The notes under the pieces: model-generated
Databases searched by the model: none
What the model saw: only the letters and a program-made list of their open reading frames with translations
Told to the model about the DNA's origin: nothing
Part shown: piece by piece, positions 1 through 8,820 of the stretch
Layout of the letters: each line of letters begins with the position of its first letter
How positions within the stretch are numbered: position 1 is the first letter of the stretch
Assembly: GCF_002749975.1 (NCBI RefSeq)
Contig: NZ_PEIG01000015.1
Span: 1 to 64,000, forward strand
Direction of reading: 5' to 3'
Origin: Gloeocapsopsis sp. IPPAS B-1203
GTDB lineage: Bacteria; Cyanobacteriota; Cyanobacteriia; Cyanobacteriales; Chroococcidiopsidaceae
Length of the DNA: 64,000 nucleotides
Made by a program: the position numbers and the translations under genes

Positions 1-440
1 ATTAAATACATTAACTTCTTTTAGGAGAAAAGAATTCTAAAAATATAATTTATATAATTGTAAAAATAAACTTAGTAAAATTAAATAGCTAAGCAATAGC
101 TTAAAGCTCGTAATTCAACTTGCATAGCTGTTTCTTTGGTGTAACAAAAGCCAGAACTTATAGAGTTTTATGTAAATTTAACAATTTAGAACAAGCTAAA
201 CTGAGCAGGCTTCTAACTGTAATTGCGTCGTTTCATATGATGCAAACGTATAGTAGAGTAAGTCACTAAAGTTCATAAATTTTAATTTTATTAAAGTTCT
301 ATATTTATTGATAAATCTTAAAAAACATTACGAATAAAGAAATCGCAGCCAGAGTGTTTAGTGATGAACGCATCAGACTGTAGCAGAGCTTATTCAGTAA
401 TGACGTAAAGCTTTCAAAATTAGTATAAGAGTTAATTAAA
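1..440. other. AT-rich gap, no gene seen
   Basis: This AT-rich stretch precedes the first gene. No reading frame with a recognisable product, tRNA or strong terminator is visible. An in-frame TAA at 426-428 blocks upstream extension of the following gene, so the gene really starts without a leader peptide. The promoter of that gene presumably lies here, but no confident box can be named. Confidence 0.5.
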
Positions 441-2159
441 ATGCCAATCACTAAAATAAGTGGTGACAATCAAAGTGGTACAGTAGGGACTACCCTCAGT
501 GCTCCTTTAGTTGTACGAGTTAATAACAACAATGGCAGTATAGCGAGAAATGTCTTAGTTCAATTTTCAATCGTTAGCGGTAGTGGTTCAGTTAGCCCAG
601 CCTCTGTCAGAACTAACTCCAGCGGTCAAGCGAGTACAACCCTTACATTAGGTACAACACCAGGAACAGTTACTGTACGCGCTAGAACACAAAGCCTTGG
701 CAGTGTAACATTCACAGCGACTGCTAATGCAACTGCTGCAACAGATAGCTGGCAACTACTATCATACAATTGCCCAATAAACCCAATTCATGGCATTTTG
801 TTGCGGACTGGCAAAGTGTTTTTTGTTGCTGGTTCTGGTAACGATCCTACAAAGATGGGTGAAACAAAGGGTAGTGCTGTTTGGAATGTGAGTACTGGTA
901 CTTTCTTTCAGCCACTCACTCCTGTAGACGACTCAGGCTTACCACTAGACTTGTTTTGCGGTGGACACTCATTCCTTCCCGATGGTCGTCTCATGTTTGC
1001 GGGTGGTACGCTGCAATATGATCCGTTCTACGGTTCACCGTTGGCACTTGCTTTTGATCCAATAACTGAGCAATGGATAGAGTTGACCTCGATGAACAGC
1101 GGTCGCTGGTATCCCACGGTGGTAACGTTAGGTGATGGAAGAGTGTTAGCTGTGTCGGGATATGATGAAAATGGTTTGATCGACGCATACCCAGAAATTT
1201 ATTCATCTGGAACGAATAGTTGGACATTTTTTACGCAGCAGACAAGTCTTTTTGATCTCTATGCTCACCTGTTCTTGCTTGCGGATGGTAGAGTATTTTA
1301 CTCTGGAGGTTACTTTACCTACCACAATGGTGTCTATCCTCGTATATTGACTTTGCCCACAGATTTCACGCAGCCAATTACAGAACAACCTGTCAATGGA
1401 CTGCAAGATGTTGACTATGGTGGTCAAGCTGCTAGTGTAATGCTACCACCTGCTCAAGATCAGAAGGTCATGATTATTGGTGGTGCCAACGAGTTTTATG
1501 GTCAAGCAACCAAAAGAGTAAGTATTGTAGACCTAAAAACTGCTAACCCGTCTTACACATCAGCAGCACCGTTAAACTATGCTCGCATGCATCACAATGC
1601 TGTAATATTACCCGATCGCACAATATTTGTGTGTAATGGTAGTGCTTGGGGCGAAAATGAGAGTACGGCAACGCGAACCCCAGAAATTTATAATCCAGCG
1701 ACAAACACTTGGAAACTAGGAACACCATCTAACATCAACCGTTTGTATCATGCGATAGCATTGCTGCTTCCAGATGGTAGGGTCGTTGCGGCGGGAGGAA
1801 ATCGCGATCGCACTATTGAGGAACGCCGCCTAGAGATATATAGTCCAGCATATATGCAAATGTCGCGGCCAGTGATTCAAAGTGCGCCCCAAACAGTTGC
1901 TTATGGCGGAACAATCACAATTAATACACCCCAAGCGGCAAATATCAAGTGGGTCAATTTAATTAAACCAATGGCAACGACTCACGGTCTAGAAACTGAC
2001 CAGAGATTAGTGGACGCACCAATTGCCTCTCGCACAAGTACTTCTCTTAATGCCACAGTAACGACTAACCGAAATATCGCTACACCTGGTTGGTACATGC
2101 TCTCAATTACTGACAACAATAACGTGCCGTCAGTAGCCACCTGGATTCAATTAACCTAG
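441..2159 (+). CDS. Copper radical oxidase-like protein (galactose/glyoxal oxidase fold) with N-terminal Ig-like domain
   Basis: The 572-residue protein has a bacterial Ig-like (Big_1) domain at about residues 1-100, a kelch beta-propeller at about 105-460, and a C-terminal early-set Ig-like domain (DUF1929 type). Residues that bind copper in fungal galactose oxidase appear conserved: Cys173 in FCGGHS and Tyr224 in RWYPT would form the Cys-Tyr cofactor, Tyr436-His437 sits in RLYHA, and His515 in THGLETDQR. Spacing agrees with Cys228, Tyr272, Tyr495/His496 and His581 of galactose oxidase. Such enzymes oxidise alcohols or aldehydes with O2 to give H2O2. No signal peptide is visible, and an upstream in-frame stop excludes a longer start. 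The next gene, 25 bp downstream, encodes a Tat-exported protein. Substrate is unknown. Confidence 0.85.
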   Translation: MPITKISGDNQSGTVGTTLSAPLVVRVNNNNGSIARNVLVQFSIVSGSGSVSPASVRTNSSGQASTTLTLGTTPGTVTVRARTQSLGSVTFTATANATAATDSWQLLSYNCPINPIHGILLRTGKVFFVAGSGNDPTKMGETKGSAVWNVSTGTFFQPLTPVDDSGLPLDLFCGGHSFLPDGRLMFAGGTLQYDPFYGSPLALAFDPITEQWIELTSMNSGRWYPTVVTLGDGRVLAVSGYDENGLIDAYPEIYSSGTNSWTFFTQQTSLFDLYAHLFLLADGRVFYSGGYFTYHNGVYPRILTLPTDFTQPITEQPVNGLQDVDYGGQAASVMLPPAQDQKVMIIGGANEFYGQATKRVSIVDLKTANPSYTSAAPLNYARMHHNAVILPDRTIFVCNGSAWGENESTATRTPEIYNPATNTWKLGTPSNINRLYHAIALLLPDGRVVAAGGNRDRTIEERRLEIYSPAYMQMSRPVIQSAPQTVAYGGTITINTPQAANIKWVNLIKPMATTHGLETDQRLVDAPIASRTSTSLNATVTTNRNIATPGWYMLSITDNNNVPSVATWIQLT

Positions 2160-2184
2160 CGCTCAGAGATATTAAGTATTAGAT

Positions 2185-3033
2185 ATGAAAATGAAGCTTA
2201 CACGCCGTCAGTTCGGCTATATGGCGATCGCAGGTACTGCAACAACTGCTCTTGGAGTTCTCGCTAACCGAACTTCTGCCCAAACATCGTTAATCATTTA
2301 CGGTGCCCGTCCTGAACGTAGATTCGGAAGAATTGTTGTACAGTCGTTAAATGTCGCCACGGGTGAAATTCAGGATATAGCCACGACTAGTTTTGAAGCA
2401 GGCGAACAGTTGAGTGGTTTCACCAACTTATCTGATGGCACCTTTGTACTTGCTATTTCTCCTGTTTCAGGTGGGAGGAGAGAACGCAATGCAACTCGTC
2501 TTGCATTTGTGGGTGGCGCTTCAGCAAGACCACCTGTGACGGTTACTGGTTTAAATAGACAGCAGAAGATTGATAGTTTGTTAGCAGCTAATGATGGTTC
2601 ACTTTTGGCTCTAGCTTCGAGAAGGAACAGTAGACCACCTGTAGCACTTGTATCGATTAGTCCTGATACTGGTCAAGTGATTTCAACTAATCGCATCAAT
2701 TTACCCCAAACTGACCGATTTAGTACATTAGCGCAATGTCCAAACGGGACAATTTATTCTATTGTCACTAGTCGTACAGGTGAAACCAGTTTAGTACAGC
2801 TAAGCTTGGCACAAGGAAGACCGATTGTGGGGTCACAACTAAAATTTGACTCTACAGCTTGGAATAGCGGTTTATTTGATCTGGCTTGTTCCCCAGCAGA
2901 GCAACTTGTGGCACTAGGAGCACCGCGATACGATCCGCTCAATAAGTTGTATAGCTTGAATCCTAGCAATGGAGAAATGAATCTCATCCGAGCATGGCAA
3001 GTGACTAAGATTACGATTCCTCGCGGCGTGTAA
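2185..3033 (+). CDS. Tat-exported protein of unknown function
   Basis: The 282-residue protein begins with a twin-arginine leader: TRRQFGYMAIAG, a hydrophobic stretch, and a likely cleavage after NRTSAQ near residue 33. The remainder is rich in short beta-strand-like segments containing recurrent Asp-Gly turns, which would suit a beta-propeller, but I do not recognise a named family. It starts 25 bp after the copper-oxidase-like gene on the same strand, so the two are probably co-transcribed. Tat export suggests that it is secreted folded, possibly with a cofactor or as partner of the upstream protein; that is inference. Confidence 0.75.
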   Translation: MKMKLTRRQFGYMAIAGTATTALGVLANRTSAQTSLIIYGARPERRFGRIVVQSLNVATGEIQDIATTSFEAGEQLSGFTNLSDGTFVLAISPVSGGRRERNATRLAFVGGASARPPVTVTGLNRQQKIDSLLAANDGSLLALASRRNSRPPVALVSISPDTGQVISTNRINLPQTDRFSTLAQCPNGTIYSIVTSRTGETSLVQLSLAQGRPIVGSQLKFDSTAWNSGLFDLACSPAEQLVALGAPRYDPLNKLYSLNPSNGEMNLIRAWQVTKITIPRGV

Positions 3034-3043
3034 GGAGTTGAGA

Positions 3044-3727
3044 CTATGAGTTAATACTTTGTTCAACTTCCGAGTTTAATTTTTGCCCTAGTTTAGGTTC
3101 CGTACCAGCAAGTAACCGCTGTATATTACTGCGATGGCGCATAATCACATAAAAACCAGCAGCGATCGCAAATAGCAGATAAGGTAACGGTTGACCTAAA
3201 ACAAGCATCAAGAGAGAAACAGCGATCGCTCCTGCAATTGAGCTGAGTGAAACAATCCGTGACACTGCTAAAGCTAACCCGAACACAGCAGCAGTAGACA
3301 AAGCAACTTGCCACGACATCGCCAGTAAGACACCTAAACTCGTAGCAACTGATTTACCACCAGTAAAGCCCAACCAAATTGATTTACTATGTCCTAGAAT
3401 GGCAGCAATTCCAGCGAGTGCCACCATCCAAGGTAGCCAGGTTGCTAGATCTACGTTAGCAGGAATCAGGTTTTGACTTGCAGCGATGAAGCTCCAGCGA
3501 ACGAGTGCGATCGCTAAAACTCCTTTTAAAGTATCAATGACCAATACAATAAATCCTGGTCCTTTTCCTAGTGTCCGGAGCACATTTGTTGCACCAGTAG
3601 AACCCGAACCATGTTCGCGAATATCAATGCCTTTGAGTAGCTTTGCAGCAGTGTAGCCTGTTGGAATTGAACCGAGCAGGTAAGCTACTAGTAAAATTGC
3701 TGCACACAAACTTAACCAAACTGCCAT
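3044..3727 (-). CDS. plsY: Acyl-phosphate:glycerol-3-phosphate acyltransferase PlsY
   Basis: PlsY is the membrane enzyme that transfers an acyl group from acyl-phosphate to glycerol-3-phosphate to make lysophosphatidic acid, the first step of phospholipid synthesis in most bacteria. The 227-residue product has the family length, several hydrophobic helices, the N-terminal LLGSIPTGY loop, the conserved GSGSTGATNVLRTLG loop (about residues 41-55) and the GGKSVATSLGV loop near residue 124. The gene is convergent with the Tat-protein gene (10 bp apart). Confidence 0.93.
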   Translation of the reverse strand: MAVWLSLCAAILLVAYLLGSIPTGYTAAKLLKGIDIREHGSGSTGATNVLRTLGKGPGFIVLVIDTLKGVLAIALVRWSFIAASQNLIPANVDLATWLPWMVALAGIAAILGHSKSIWLGFTGGKSVATSLGVLLAMSWQVALSTAAVFGLALAVSRIVSLSSIAGAIAVSLLMLVLGQPLPYLLFAIAAGFYVIMRHRSNIQRLLAGTEPKLGQKLNSEVEQSINS

Positions 3728-3794
3728 ATAGGATAGTGATTCAAAGGGGATAGGAGCAAGTGACTAGTGGCTAGAAGAGGGGTGAGGAGCGCGA

Positions 3795-3850
3795 GGGGGA
3801 GCCACTGCGCCCTTGGGGGTGTCCCCCGTTGTAGCAAGTGGCGTCGAGGA
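3795..3850. repeat. Intergenic GC-rich hairpin repeat
   Basis: A GGGGG-TGT-CCCCC hairpin lies in the sequence GCCCTTGGGGGTGTCCCCCG. The base composition is unlike the surrounding DNA. This looks like one of the short intergenic palindromic repeats typical of filamentous and unicellular cyanobacteria rather than a terminator, because no T-run follows. A 71-codon frame across it on the minus strand is low-complexity and was not accepted as a gene. Confidence 0.5.
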
Positions 3851-3898
3851 GTGAGTGAATAGAGTGGTGCTTTGGCTATGATTAGTTTTGAGTTTTGA

Positions 3899-3938
3899 AG
3901 TTTGTTAGCGTACCGGTGCCTTAGCACATTTTGAATTG
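3899..3938. repeat. Dispersed repeat containing GTGC-CTTA-GCAC hairpin (copy 1)
   Basis: The core GGTGCCTTAGCAC, preceded by TTAGCGTA and followed by a TTTTGA stretch, recurs at about 46275-46313 with only a few differences. Both copies sit in intergenic DNA next to runs of ATTCATAA-like sequence. It is a dispersed, non-coding repeat. Confidence 0.5.
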
Positions 3939-4021
3939 AAGAATTTTTTCAACTCTCTCAAACTTATAACTCATAACTCAGCATTCATAACTTTCTTCAA
4001 GGTTTATTCCATTTTGTCTAA

Positions 4022-4813
4022 TTAGGTTACTTTTTTAGCTGAAATCCCTATAGTTGAATAGTATATTGCCCAAGTGTGCGGATCTTCGGCAAATTGACAA
4101 TATTGTTCGATGTCTTGATGTGATGCTTCACCTGTTGCAATATATTTTTGAGCAAGTTGCTCAGTAGACATTCTCATGACTTTGGCGACTCCCGATCCAC
4201 CTTGAGATAAAGGAGCATCATTCTCTACAGATAGTTGTTGTAAGCCAAGCTGTTGACATATTGCTGGTAACTTAACCCCAAGAGCATAATCCATGCCGCG
4301 GTCAGTAAACATTTGCCAAATAGCACGGTTGACACAGTTAACTGACTGACAAGCTGTTTCTTTGCCAGCGATCGCTCTTGCAGCAGAAAAATCTGGTTCT
4401 TCTATGACAAGCCATCCACCAGGTTTGAGCAAATCAATCATTCTTGACAGCGCAACTTGAAAGTCTGGAAGATGAATCAGAACGTAACGAGCATGAACAA
4501 GATCAAAAGAAGCATTCACTTCAAAATGTCGGATATCTGCTTCTATGACTTCCACATTTGATAGCTTGATGTTGGCTAAAAAACGTGTATCTACGTCAAT
4601 AGCTGTCACTTTACCATGTTGTCCAACAACTGCTGCCATCCAGTGTGTGATTGAGCCTGCGCCTGCTCCAACTTCAAGACATTGCCAATTTGGGGCGATT
4701 TCAGTTGCTTGAAGTTGTCTATGGCTGAGTGGATCGAAAACTTGTTCAATTGTCCGCAGCCGTTCTAGTTCTGGCAAATGCTGAGTATCAGTAAACACAT
4801 AATTAGATGCCAT
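4022..4813 (-). CDS. Class I SAM-dependent methyltransferase
   Basis: The 263-residue protein carries the Rossmann-type SAM-binding fold. Motif I is LEVGAGAGSITHW at about residues 46-58, the acidic ribose-binding residue lies in VTAIDVD near 72, and motif post-I/II includes VIEADIRHF. The central YVLIHLPDF and LLKPGGWLVIEEPDF segments are typical of methyltransferase type 11/25 proteins acting on small molecules or lipids. The substrate cannot be deduced from the sequence. It lies 24 bp downstream of the DUF3086 gene on the same strand, so the two could be co-transcribed. Confidence 0.85.
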   Translation of the reverse strand: MASNYVFTDTQHLPELERLRTIEQVFDPLSHRQLQATEIAPNWQCLEVGAGAGSITHWMAAVVGQHGKVTAIDVDTRFLANIKLSNVEVIEADIRHFEVNASFDLVHARYVLIHLPDFQVALSRMIDLLKPGGWLVIEEPDFSAARAIAGKETACQSVNCVNRAIWQMFTDRGMDYALGVKLPAICQQLGLQQLSVENDAPLSQGGSGVAKVMRMSTEQLAQKYIATGEASHQDIEQYCQFAEDPHTWAIYYSTIGISAKKVT

Positions 4814-4837
4814 TCACTTTTCCTCCTCAGCAGTTAT

Positions 4838-6013
4838 TTAGAAATCGTATTCTCGCTCTCGCGCCATCCTTTGAGGATCAGGGGCAAAGGCTAACCAGAG
4901 AGGAAATTGTAAAAGCCCTAAGCTAACTTTATCCTCGGAATCATCAATAATAATCAGTGGCATGAAGTTGCCTTTGACAAGTCGTTCGGCTTTTAGCGCG
5001 ACGGCTTCCGGAGTTTCAAATAAACCAACGCCACGATCTGGACCAAAATCAGGACGCCCAATTCCTAAGCAATCTTGTAAGCCGCGCCGCCAGTCACCGA
5101 GGCGTTCTGGAGTATTGGCTAAAATGAGTGTGCGCAGGCGATCCTCATGTAGTGTATATAAAACAGAAATTACAGCAGACGCAATCAGAATATTCTGTAA
5201 GCGACTTCCCATTGTGCGTAAAGCACCACGCCCACCTTGAGTAAAAAACCAATTAGCGGCTCGTTCTGCATGGACAGGTTCAAATGTCCGGCGGAGTTGC
5301 CACGGTGGACCATAATAATCTGGTTCAGCACGATACTCATCAAGCAAACGGCGAATTTGCTTAGCAGTTGATTGAAAGCGCGGTTCGGCAAATTGTGGTG
5401 TTGAGGGGGCTTCTTCAACAGGTTTTGATGGTTCGACTTGCCGTGGTTCCGGTTCTTCTTTAACTTTCGGTGCTATTTGAAGTTGTTCTGCTGCTGCTGC
5501 CAAATCTTGCAAGCTACCTGTGAGATAGTCTTTAAATCCTTGAACTCGAATTGCCAAATCTTGAGAAACTCCGGCAAATGTAGTGCGCATTTCCGCACGA
5601 ATTCGTTCTTGACGACGTTCGAGTTGTTCTACGGCAATTTGTAATGACTGCTTGCGTTGTTCAAGTTGTGATAAAGATTCTTGCACGACCTGATCGAGGG
5701 CACTTTGAGTTTGATTAACTTGCTCAGACAGCTTTTTGCGTTGTGATTGGAGTGCTGAGATTTCTTGCTTTAGTTCAGCTGCTTGACTTTTTAGCTCGCT
5801 TAATTGTTGTTGAGCTTCGACAACGCGATCGCGCTCTTTGGCATACTCTACCTCAGACAGTTGCTCTAGTTCAACTAAAAAATCGACTCCAGGTTCTGAG
5901 ACAAGTTCTTGATTTGTTTCTTCAGATGCTGGTACAAATTCTTGGTCAGATTGTTCCTCTGCTTCTACTGAAGATTTGTTAGTTATCTCTTGGTTTTGTT
6001 GGTCTTGATTCAT
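4838..6013 (-). CDS. DUF3086 coiled-coil protein
   Basis: The 391-residue protein has an acidic, low-complexity N-terminus (to about 55). A long coiled coil rich in Glu, Gln and Leu heptads follows (about 55-170), then a Pro/Glu linker. The conserved C-terminal domain (about 215-391) corresponds to DUF3086, a family largely confined to cyanobacteria. No membrane segment or catalytic motif is visible. Function is unknown; the architecture suggests a scaffolding or structural role. It sits directly upstream of the methyltransferase and downstream of the DUF3119 gene on the same strand. Confidence 0.85.
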   Translation of the reverse strand: MNQDQQNQEITNKSSVEAEEQSDQEFVPASEETNQELVSEPGVDFLVELEQLSEVEYAKERDRVVEAQQQLSELKSQAAELKQEISALQSQRKKLSEQVNQTQSALDQVVQESLSQLEQRKQSLQIAVEQLERRQERIRAEMRTTFAGVSQDLAIRVQGFKDYLTGSLQDLAAAAEQLQIAPKVKEEPEPRQVEPSKPVEEAPSTPQFAEPRFQSTAKQIRRLLDEYRAEPDYYGPPWQLRRTFEPVHAERAANWFFTQGGRGALRTMGSRLQNILIASAVISVLYTLHEDRLRTLILANTPERLGDWRRGLQDCLGIGRPDFGPDRGVGLFETPEAVALKAERLVKGNFMPLIIIDDSEDKVSLGLLQFPLWLAFAPDPQRMAREREYDF

Positions 6014-6069
6014 AAATAATGAATTTGAAATTCAGCAAGTTAAGACATATCATCTTACTATTTTCTTTG

Positions 6070-6459
6070 CTAGCTTCTCGGTTCTGCTTTCGGAATGCGC
6101 TGTTCTAGACAACTTCTGAGCATTTTAGGATCAAAGATAATTGGTAAAAAATGAATGCTTTTTACTTCTTTGAAGTAGAATAAAATAGGGATATTAGACC
6201 AAAAAATCTCCCAGTTTTGCCATTCTTGATAAGGAAAGCGACGAATTAAGTTTTCTCCTCGGTAAATATCAAGCGCAGTATCTGTAAATTGCAAGCGCAG
6301 CGTTCCTGCTTGGAACATGAGAAACATACCAAATAGAGCAATGACACCTCCTATCCAAGGAGAAATTAAGATAAGCCCAATAGCTGCAACAATAATAACG
6401 ACAGGGAGCGTGTAATTAGGTGCAAGCTCAGTAGTTGCTGTTGACGAAGAAGGAGTCAC
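6070..6459 (-). CDS. DUF3119 membrane-associated protein
   Basis: The 129-residue protein has two close hydrophobic segments (about residues 18-52) and a soluble, PH-like C-terminal half with FPYQEWQNWEIFWSNIPI and LPIIFDPKML. This matches the cyanobacterial/plastid DUF3119 family. It lies between the MlaE-type permease and the DUF3086 gene, all on the minus strand. The neighbourhood suggests a conserved envelope or thylakoid-membrane gene group, but its biochemical role is unknown. Confidence 0.8.
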   Translation of the reverse strand: MTPSSSTATTELAPNYTLPVVIIVAAIGLILISPWIGGVIALFGMFLMFQAGTLRLQFTDTALDIYRGENLIRRFPYQEWQNWEIFWSNIPILFYFKEVKSIHFLPIIFDPKMLRSCLEQRIPKAEPRS

Positions 6460-6523
6460 AGTTTTGCATCCTCTGTTACAAGTATGACCTTTAACTTACT
6501 TCCTATCTTAAAACCTCTTGTTA

Positions 6524-7318
6524 TCAGATTCCGCGTAGTACTGCACTGCCTGTTCCTTGAAACATTAAAGCTGTTAAGAGAAAGTTACTGATAAAGATAG
6601 CGAGTAATGCTGTGACGACTGCTGCTGTCGTTGACTGTCCAACACCTTTTGCTCCTCCTGTTGTTGTTAAACCCCAGCTACAACCAATGATGGCAATCAG
6701 TATGCCAAAACAAGCTGCTTTAATGGCAGCGCTACAAATATCCCAGACACTAAGAAAATTACGAGCTGAATCTAGAAAAGTAGATTGGGAAAGGTTGTAG
6801 ATATTAGTTACAATGAGCAGTCCTCCCAACATACCTGTCACCAAAGATAGTAGTGTTAACGCTGGTAACATGAGACAGCAGGCAATCACGCGGGGAATGA
6901 CAAGGTAATCAATTGGATCTGTTTTGAGCATATACAAGGCATCAATTTGCTCTGTAACCCGCATCGTGCCGATTTCTGCTGCAAATGCTGAGCCAACACG
7001 CCCTGCCAAAACTACTGCTGTTAGTACAGGGGCAAGTTCGCGAGTCAAAGCGAGTGCCAGTACTCCTCCTACAGCATTTCCTGCACCAAACTGAATAAAT
7101 TCGCGTGCGACTTGAATTGTAAAAACAGCACCCACAAAGGCTGCTGTAATCAACGCAATTAGAAGCGATTCGGGACCGACAGCAGCCATTTGATCGAGTG
7201 TGTTGCGGCGGTGAACTTTGCCTCGCAGTAAGTGAACAACAACTTGTCCACCAAGCAACAGTGCTGCCAGCAGCCGCTGACTCCACATTCCTAAACTTGA
7301 ACTTCGCGTGTCACTCAA
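6524..7318 (-). CDS. MlaE/Ycf63-type ABC transporter permease (lipid transport)
   Basis: The 264-residue protein is the permease of an MCE-linked lipid ABC transporter, related to bacterial MlaE, plastid TGD1 and algal Ycf63. It has about five to six hydrophobic segments and the family motifs LTRELAPVLTAVVLAGRVGSA and AAEIGTMRVTEQIDAL (about residues 89-126). The open frame begins with TTG at 7318; an ATG at 7288 is an alternative but would cut a segment that looks conserved. No ATPase or MCE partner gene is adjacent here. It heads a minus-strand group with the DUF3119 and DUF3086 genes. Confidence 0.88.
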   Translation of the reverse strand: MSDTRSSSLGMWSQRLLAALLLGGQVVVHLLRGKVHRRNTLDQMAAVGPESLLIALITAAFVGAVFTIQVAREFIQFGAGNAVGGVLALALTRELAPVLTAVVLAGRVGSAFAAEIGTMRVTEQIDALYMLKTDPIDYLVIPRVIACCLMLPALTLLSLVTGMLGGLLIVTNIYNLSQSTFLDSARNFLSVWDICSAAIKAACFGILIAIIGCSWGLTTTGGAKGVGQSTTAAVVTALLAIFISNFLLTALMFQGTGSAVLRGI

Positions 7319-7709
7319 TGCGTTGATGTTGATCTAATATAGTTTTAGGGGAAGAATTACCCACTGCATTACTCATTACAATAGCAGCTTATAGCTCAGT
7401 CCATTTCTAAATGGCAATGTGGCAATTTGTCAAGCTTAATTTACTGTAAAAATCTTTTCAGAATTGTCAAGAACTTTGTAGGTAGTCCAATCTTGAGTGG
7501 AAAGCCTATGAAATATAGCTATACAGTGTGTTGCATTAGGCAATTTGAACAAGTCAAGATCATTGTGATGTGTCACAACACTTAGAACAAGTAGACAAAT
7601 CTTTTAATAAAAACTTAAGATTGTTGAAATTTGTCCTCGTTTGGTGCGATCGCTCGTATTGTAGAAAGTAACAAATGTCCTTTGGATATCAAAACTGGAA
7701 ATTGCCTGC
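7319..7709. other. Divergent intergenic region
   Basis: This gap separates the minus-strand permease from the plus-strand small membrane protein and must contain both promoters. No RNA gene or repeat is recognisable. A short frame on either strand near 7604-7819 overlaps the next gene and has no supporting features. Confidence 0.4.
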
Positions 7710-8015
7710 ATGAGCATGAGCATGAGCATTTTATCCAACTTTCTCCGTTCGCTGCTGCTATCAATCATTTTGAGCTTTGTCGCACCGATGTTGTTAGTCG
7801 GCGTGTTAGTCGCAAGCACCTCTTTGATTGGTTATATTCCTGGTATGCAAGGAATTGCGAGTGCGATCGCTAACCAAATTTTGCAGTTTCTCGCTACGTT
7901 TGGCAGCGACAGTCCTTTTCATGGACTTCTTGTCATTTCACTGACTTGCAGCCTTGTCGGAGGCTTGTTTGATACCTACGCTTTTTACCGCTACCAGAAT
8001 TTGCGAGGAGAGTGA
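7710..8015 (+). CDS. Small membrane protein, unknown function
   Basis: The roughly 101-residue product has two strongly hydrophobic stretches (about residues 8-45 and 67-88) and ends in YAFYRYQNLRGE, so it is probably a two-helix membrane protein. I do not recognise a named family. The start is ambiguous because the 5' end is a perfect tandem repeat of ATGAGC (three units), which offers three in-frame ATGs and would encode MSMSMS. No obvious ribosome-binding site picks one of them. Confidence 0.6.
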   Translation: MSMSMSILSNFLRSLLLSIILSFVAPMLLVGVLVASTSLIGYIPGMQGIASAIANQILQFLATFGSDSPFHGLLVISLTCSLVGGLFDTYAFYRYQNLRGE

Positions 8016-8299
8016 TGAGTAGTTAGTTTTGAGTTTTGAGTTTTGAATTAGGTAGACAAAGTATTCTCCTCAGATCTCCTCTACCCCTCTGCACCCCTGC
8101 TCTCAAAATGGGGCGGAAAGATGAACTCATGCTGTGTAAACAACCGAACCTACAAGCTTTTGTGTATTTGATAGCTTATTAACAGGTTGAGTTAAGTGAC
8201 TCAACTGGCTGCTAAATCAGCGATCCAGTTTGTCTCAGTGTTGAATCATCATTTGAAAGAATAATTGTTAGAGGAAGCGTAGATTCGGAGGTAAAGGAC

Positions 8300-8740
8300 A
8301 TGGCATTAATTCGTTGGGAACCATTTCGTGAAGTTGATAGTTTACAACGGGACATGAACCGCCTATTCGATAGCTTGATGCGTACTGGTGATGGTGAAAC
8401 TAGTAGTATGGCGTTTGTTCCTGCGGCTGAGATTGAAGAAACTCCTGAAGCAGTTCATCTCAAGCTGGAAATTCCAGGAATGGAAGCCAAAGATTTGGAT
8501 GTCCAAGTAACTGCGGAAGCTGTTGCTGTCAGTGGTGAACGCAAAAGCGAAACGAAAACAGAAGAAAAAGGTATGACTCGCTCAGAGTTTCGTTATGGTT
8601 CTTTTAGAAGAGTGATTCCACTGCCAACTCGGATCAAGAACGATGAAGTTCAAGCAGAATACAAAAATGGTGTTTTAGACTTAACTTTGCCTAAAGCTGA
8701 AGCAGAAAAGAACAAAGTTGTTAAAGTGAATATTGGTTAA
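8300..8740 (+). CDS. hspA: Hsp20/alpha-crystallin small heat-shock protein
   Basis: The 146-residue protein matches class A small heat-shock proteins, ATP-independent chaperones that hold unfolding proteins and protect membranes. It starts MALIRWEPFREVDSLQRDMN. The alpha-crystallin domain (about 40-140) contains PGMEAKDLDVQVTAEAVAVS and the conserved YKNGVLDLTLPKAE. The C-terminus VVKVNIG resembles the oligomerising I/V-x-I/V tail. A strong ribosome-binding site GGAGG lies at about 8288-8292. The gene is monocistronic, with a terminator immediately downstream. No CIRCE element was found upstream. Confidence 0.94.
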   Translation: MALIRWEPFREVDSLQRDMNRLFDSLMRTGDGETSSMAFVPAAEIEETPEAVHLKLEIPGMEAKDLDVQVTAEAVAVSGERKSETKTEEKGMTRSEFRYGSFRRVIPLPTRIKNDEVQAEYKNGVLDLTLPKAEAEKNKVVKVNIG

Positions 8741-8786
8741 GGCTCTCACTCACGCAAAGCTACGTAGATAACATCAATATTATATA

Positions 8787-8820
8787 AAAAGCCCAAGATA
8801 ATTTTCGCGGGCTTTTGTTG
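8787..8820 (+). terminator. Rho-independent terminator of hspA
   Basis: The stem AAAAGCCC (8787-8794) pairs with GGGCTTTT (8809-8816) across a 14-base loop, and the T-rich run continues to 8820. It lies 47 bp after the hspA stop codon. It may also work in reverse because of the A-run on its 5' side. Confidence 0.8.

Noticed and set aside
3712-3927. 71-codon frame on the minus strand
   Set aside because: It crosses the GGGGG-CCCCC repeat, has low complexity and no family resemblance, and overlaps the plsY start.
8180-8299. RNA thermometer or CIRCE element upstream of hspA
   Set aside because: No CIRCE inverted repeat is present, and no convincing pairing with the GGAGG site was found by eye.
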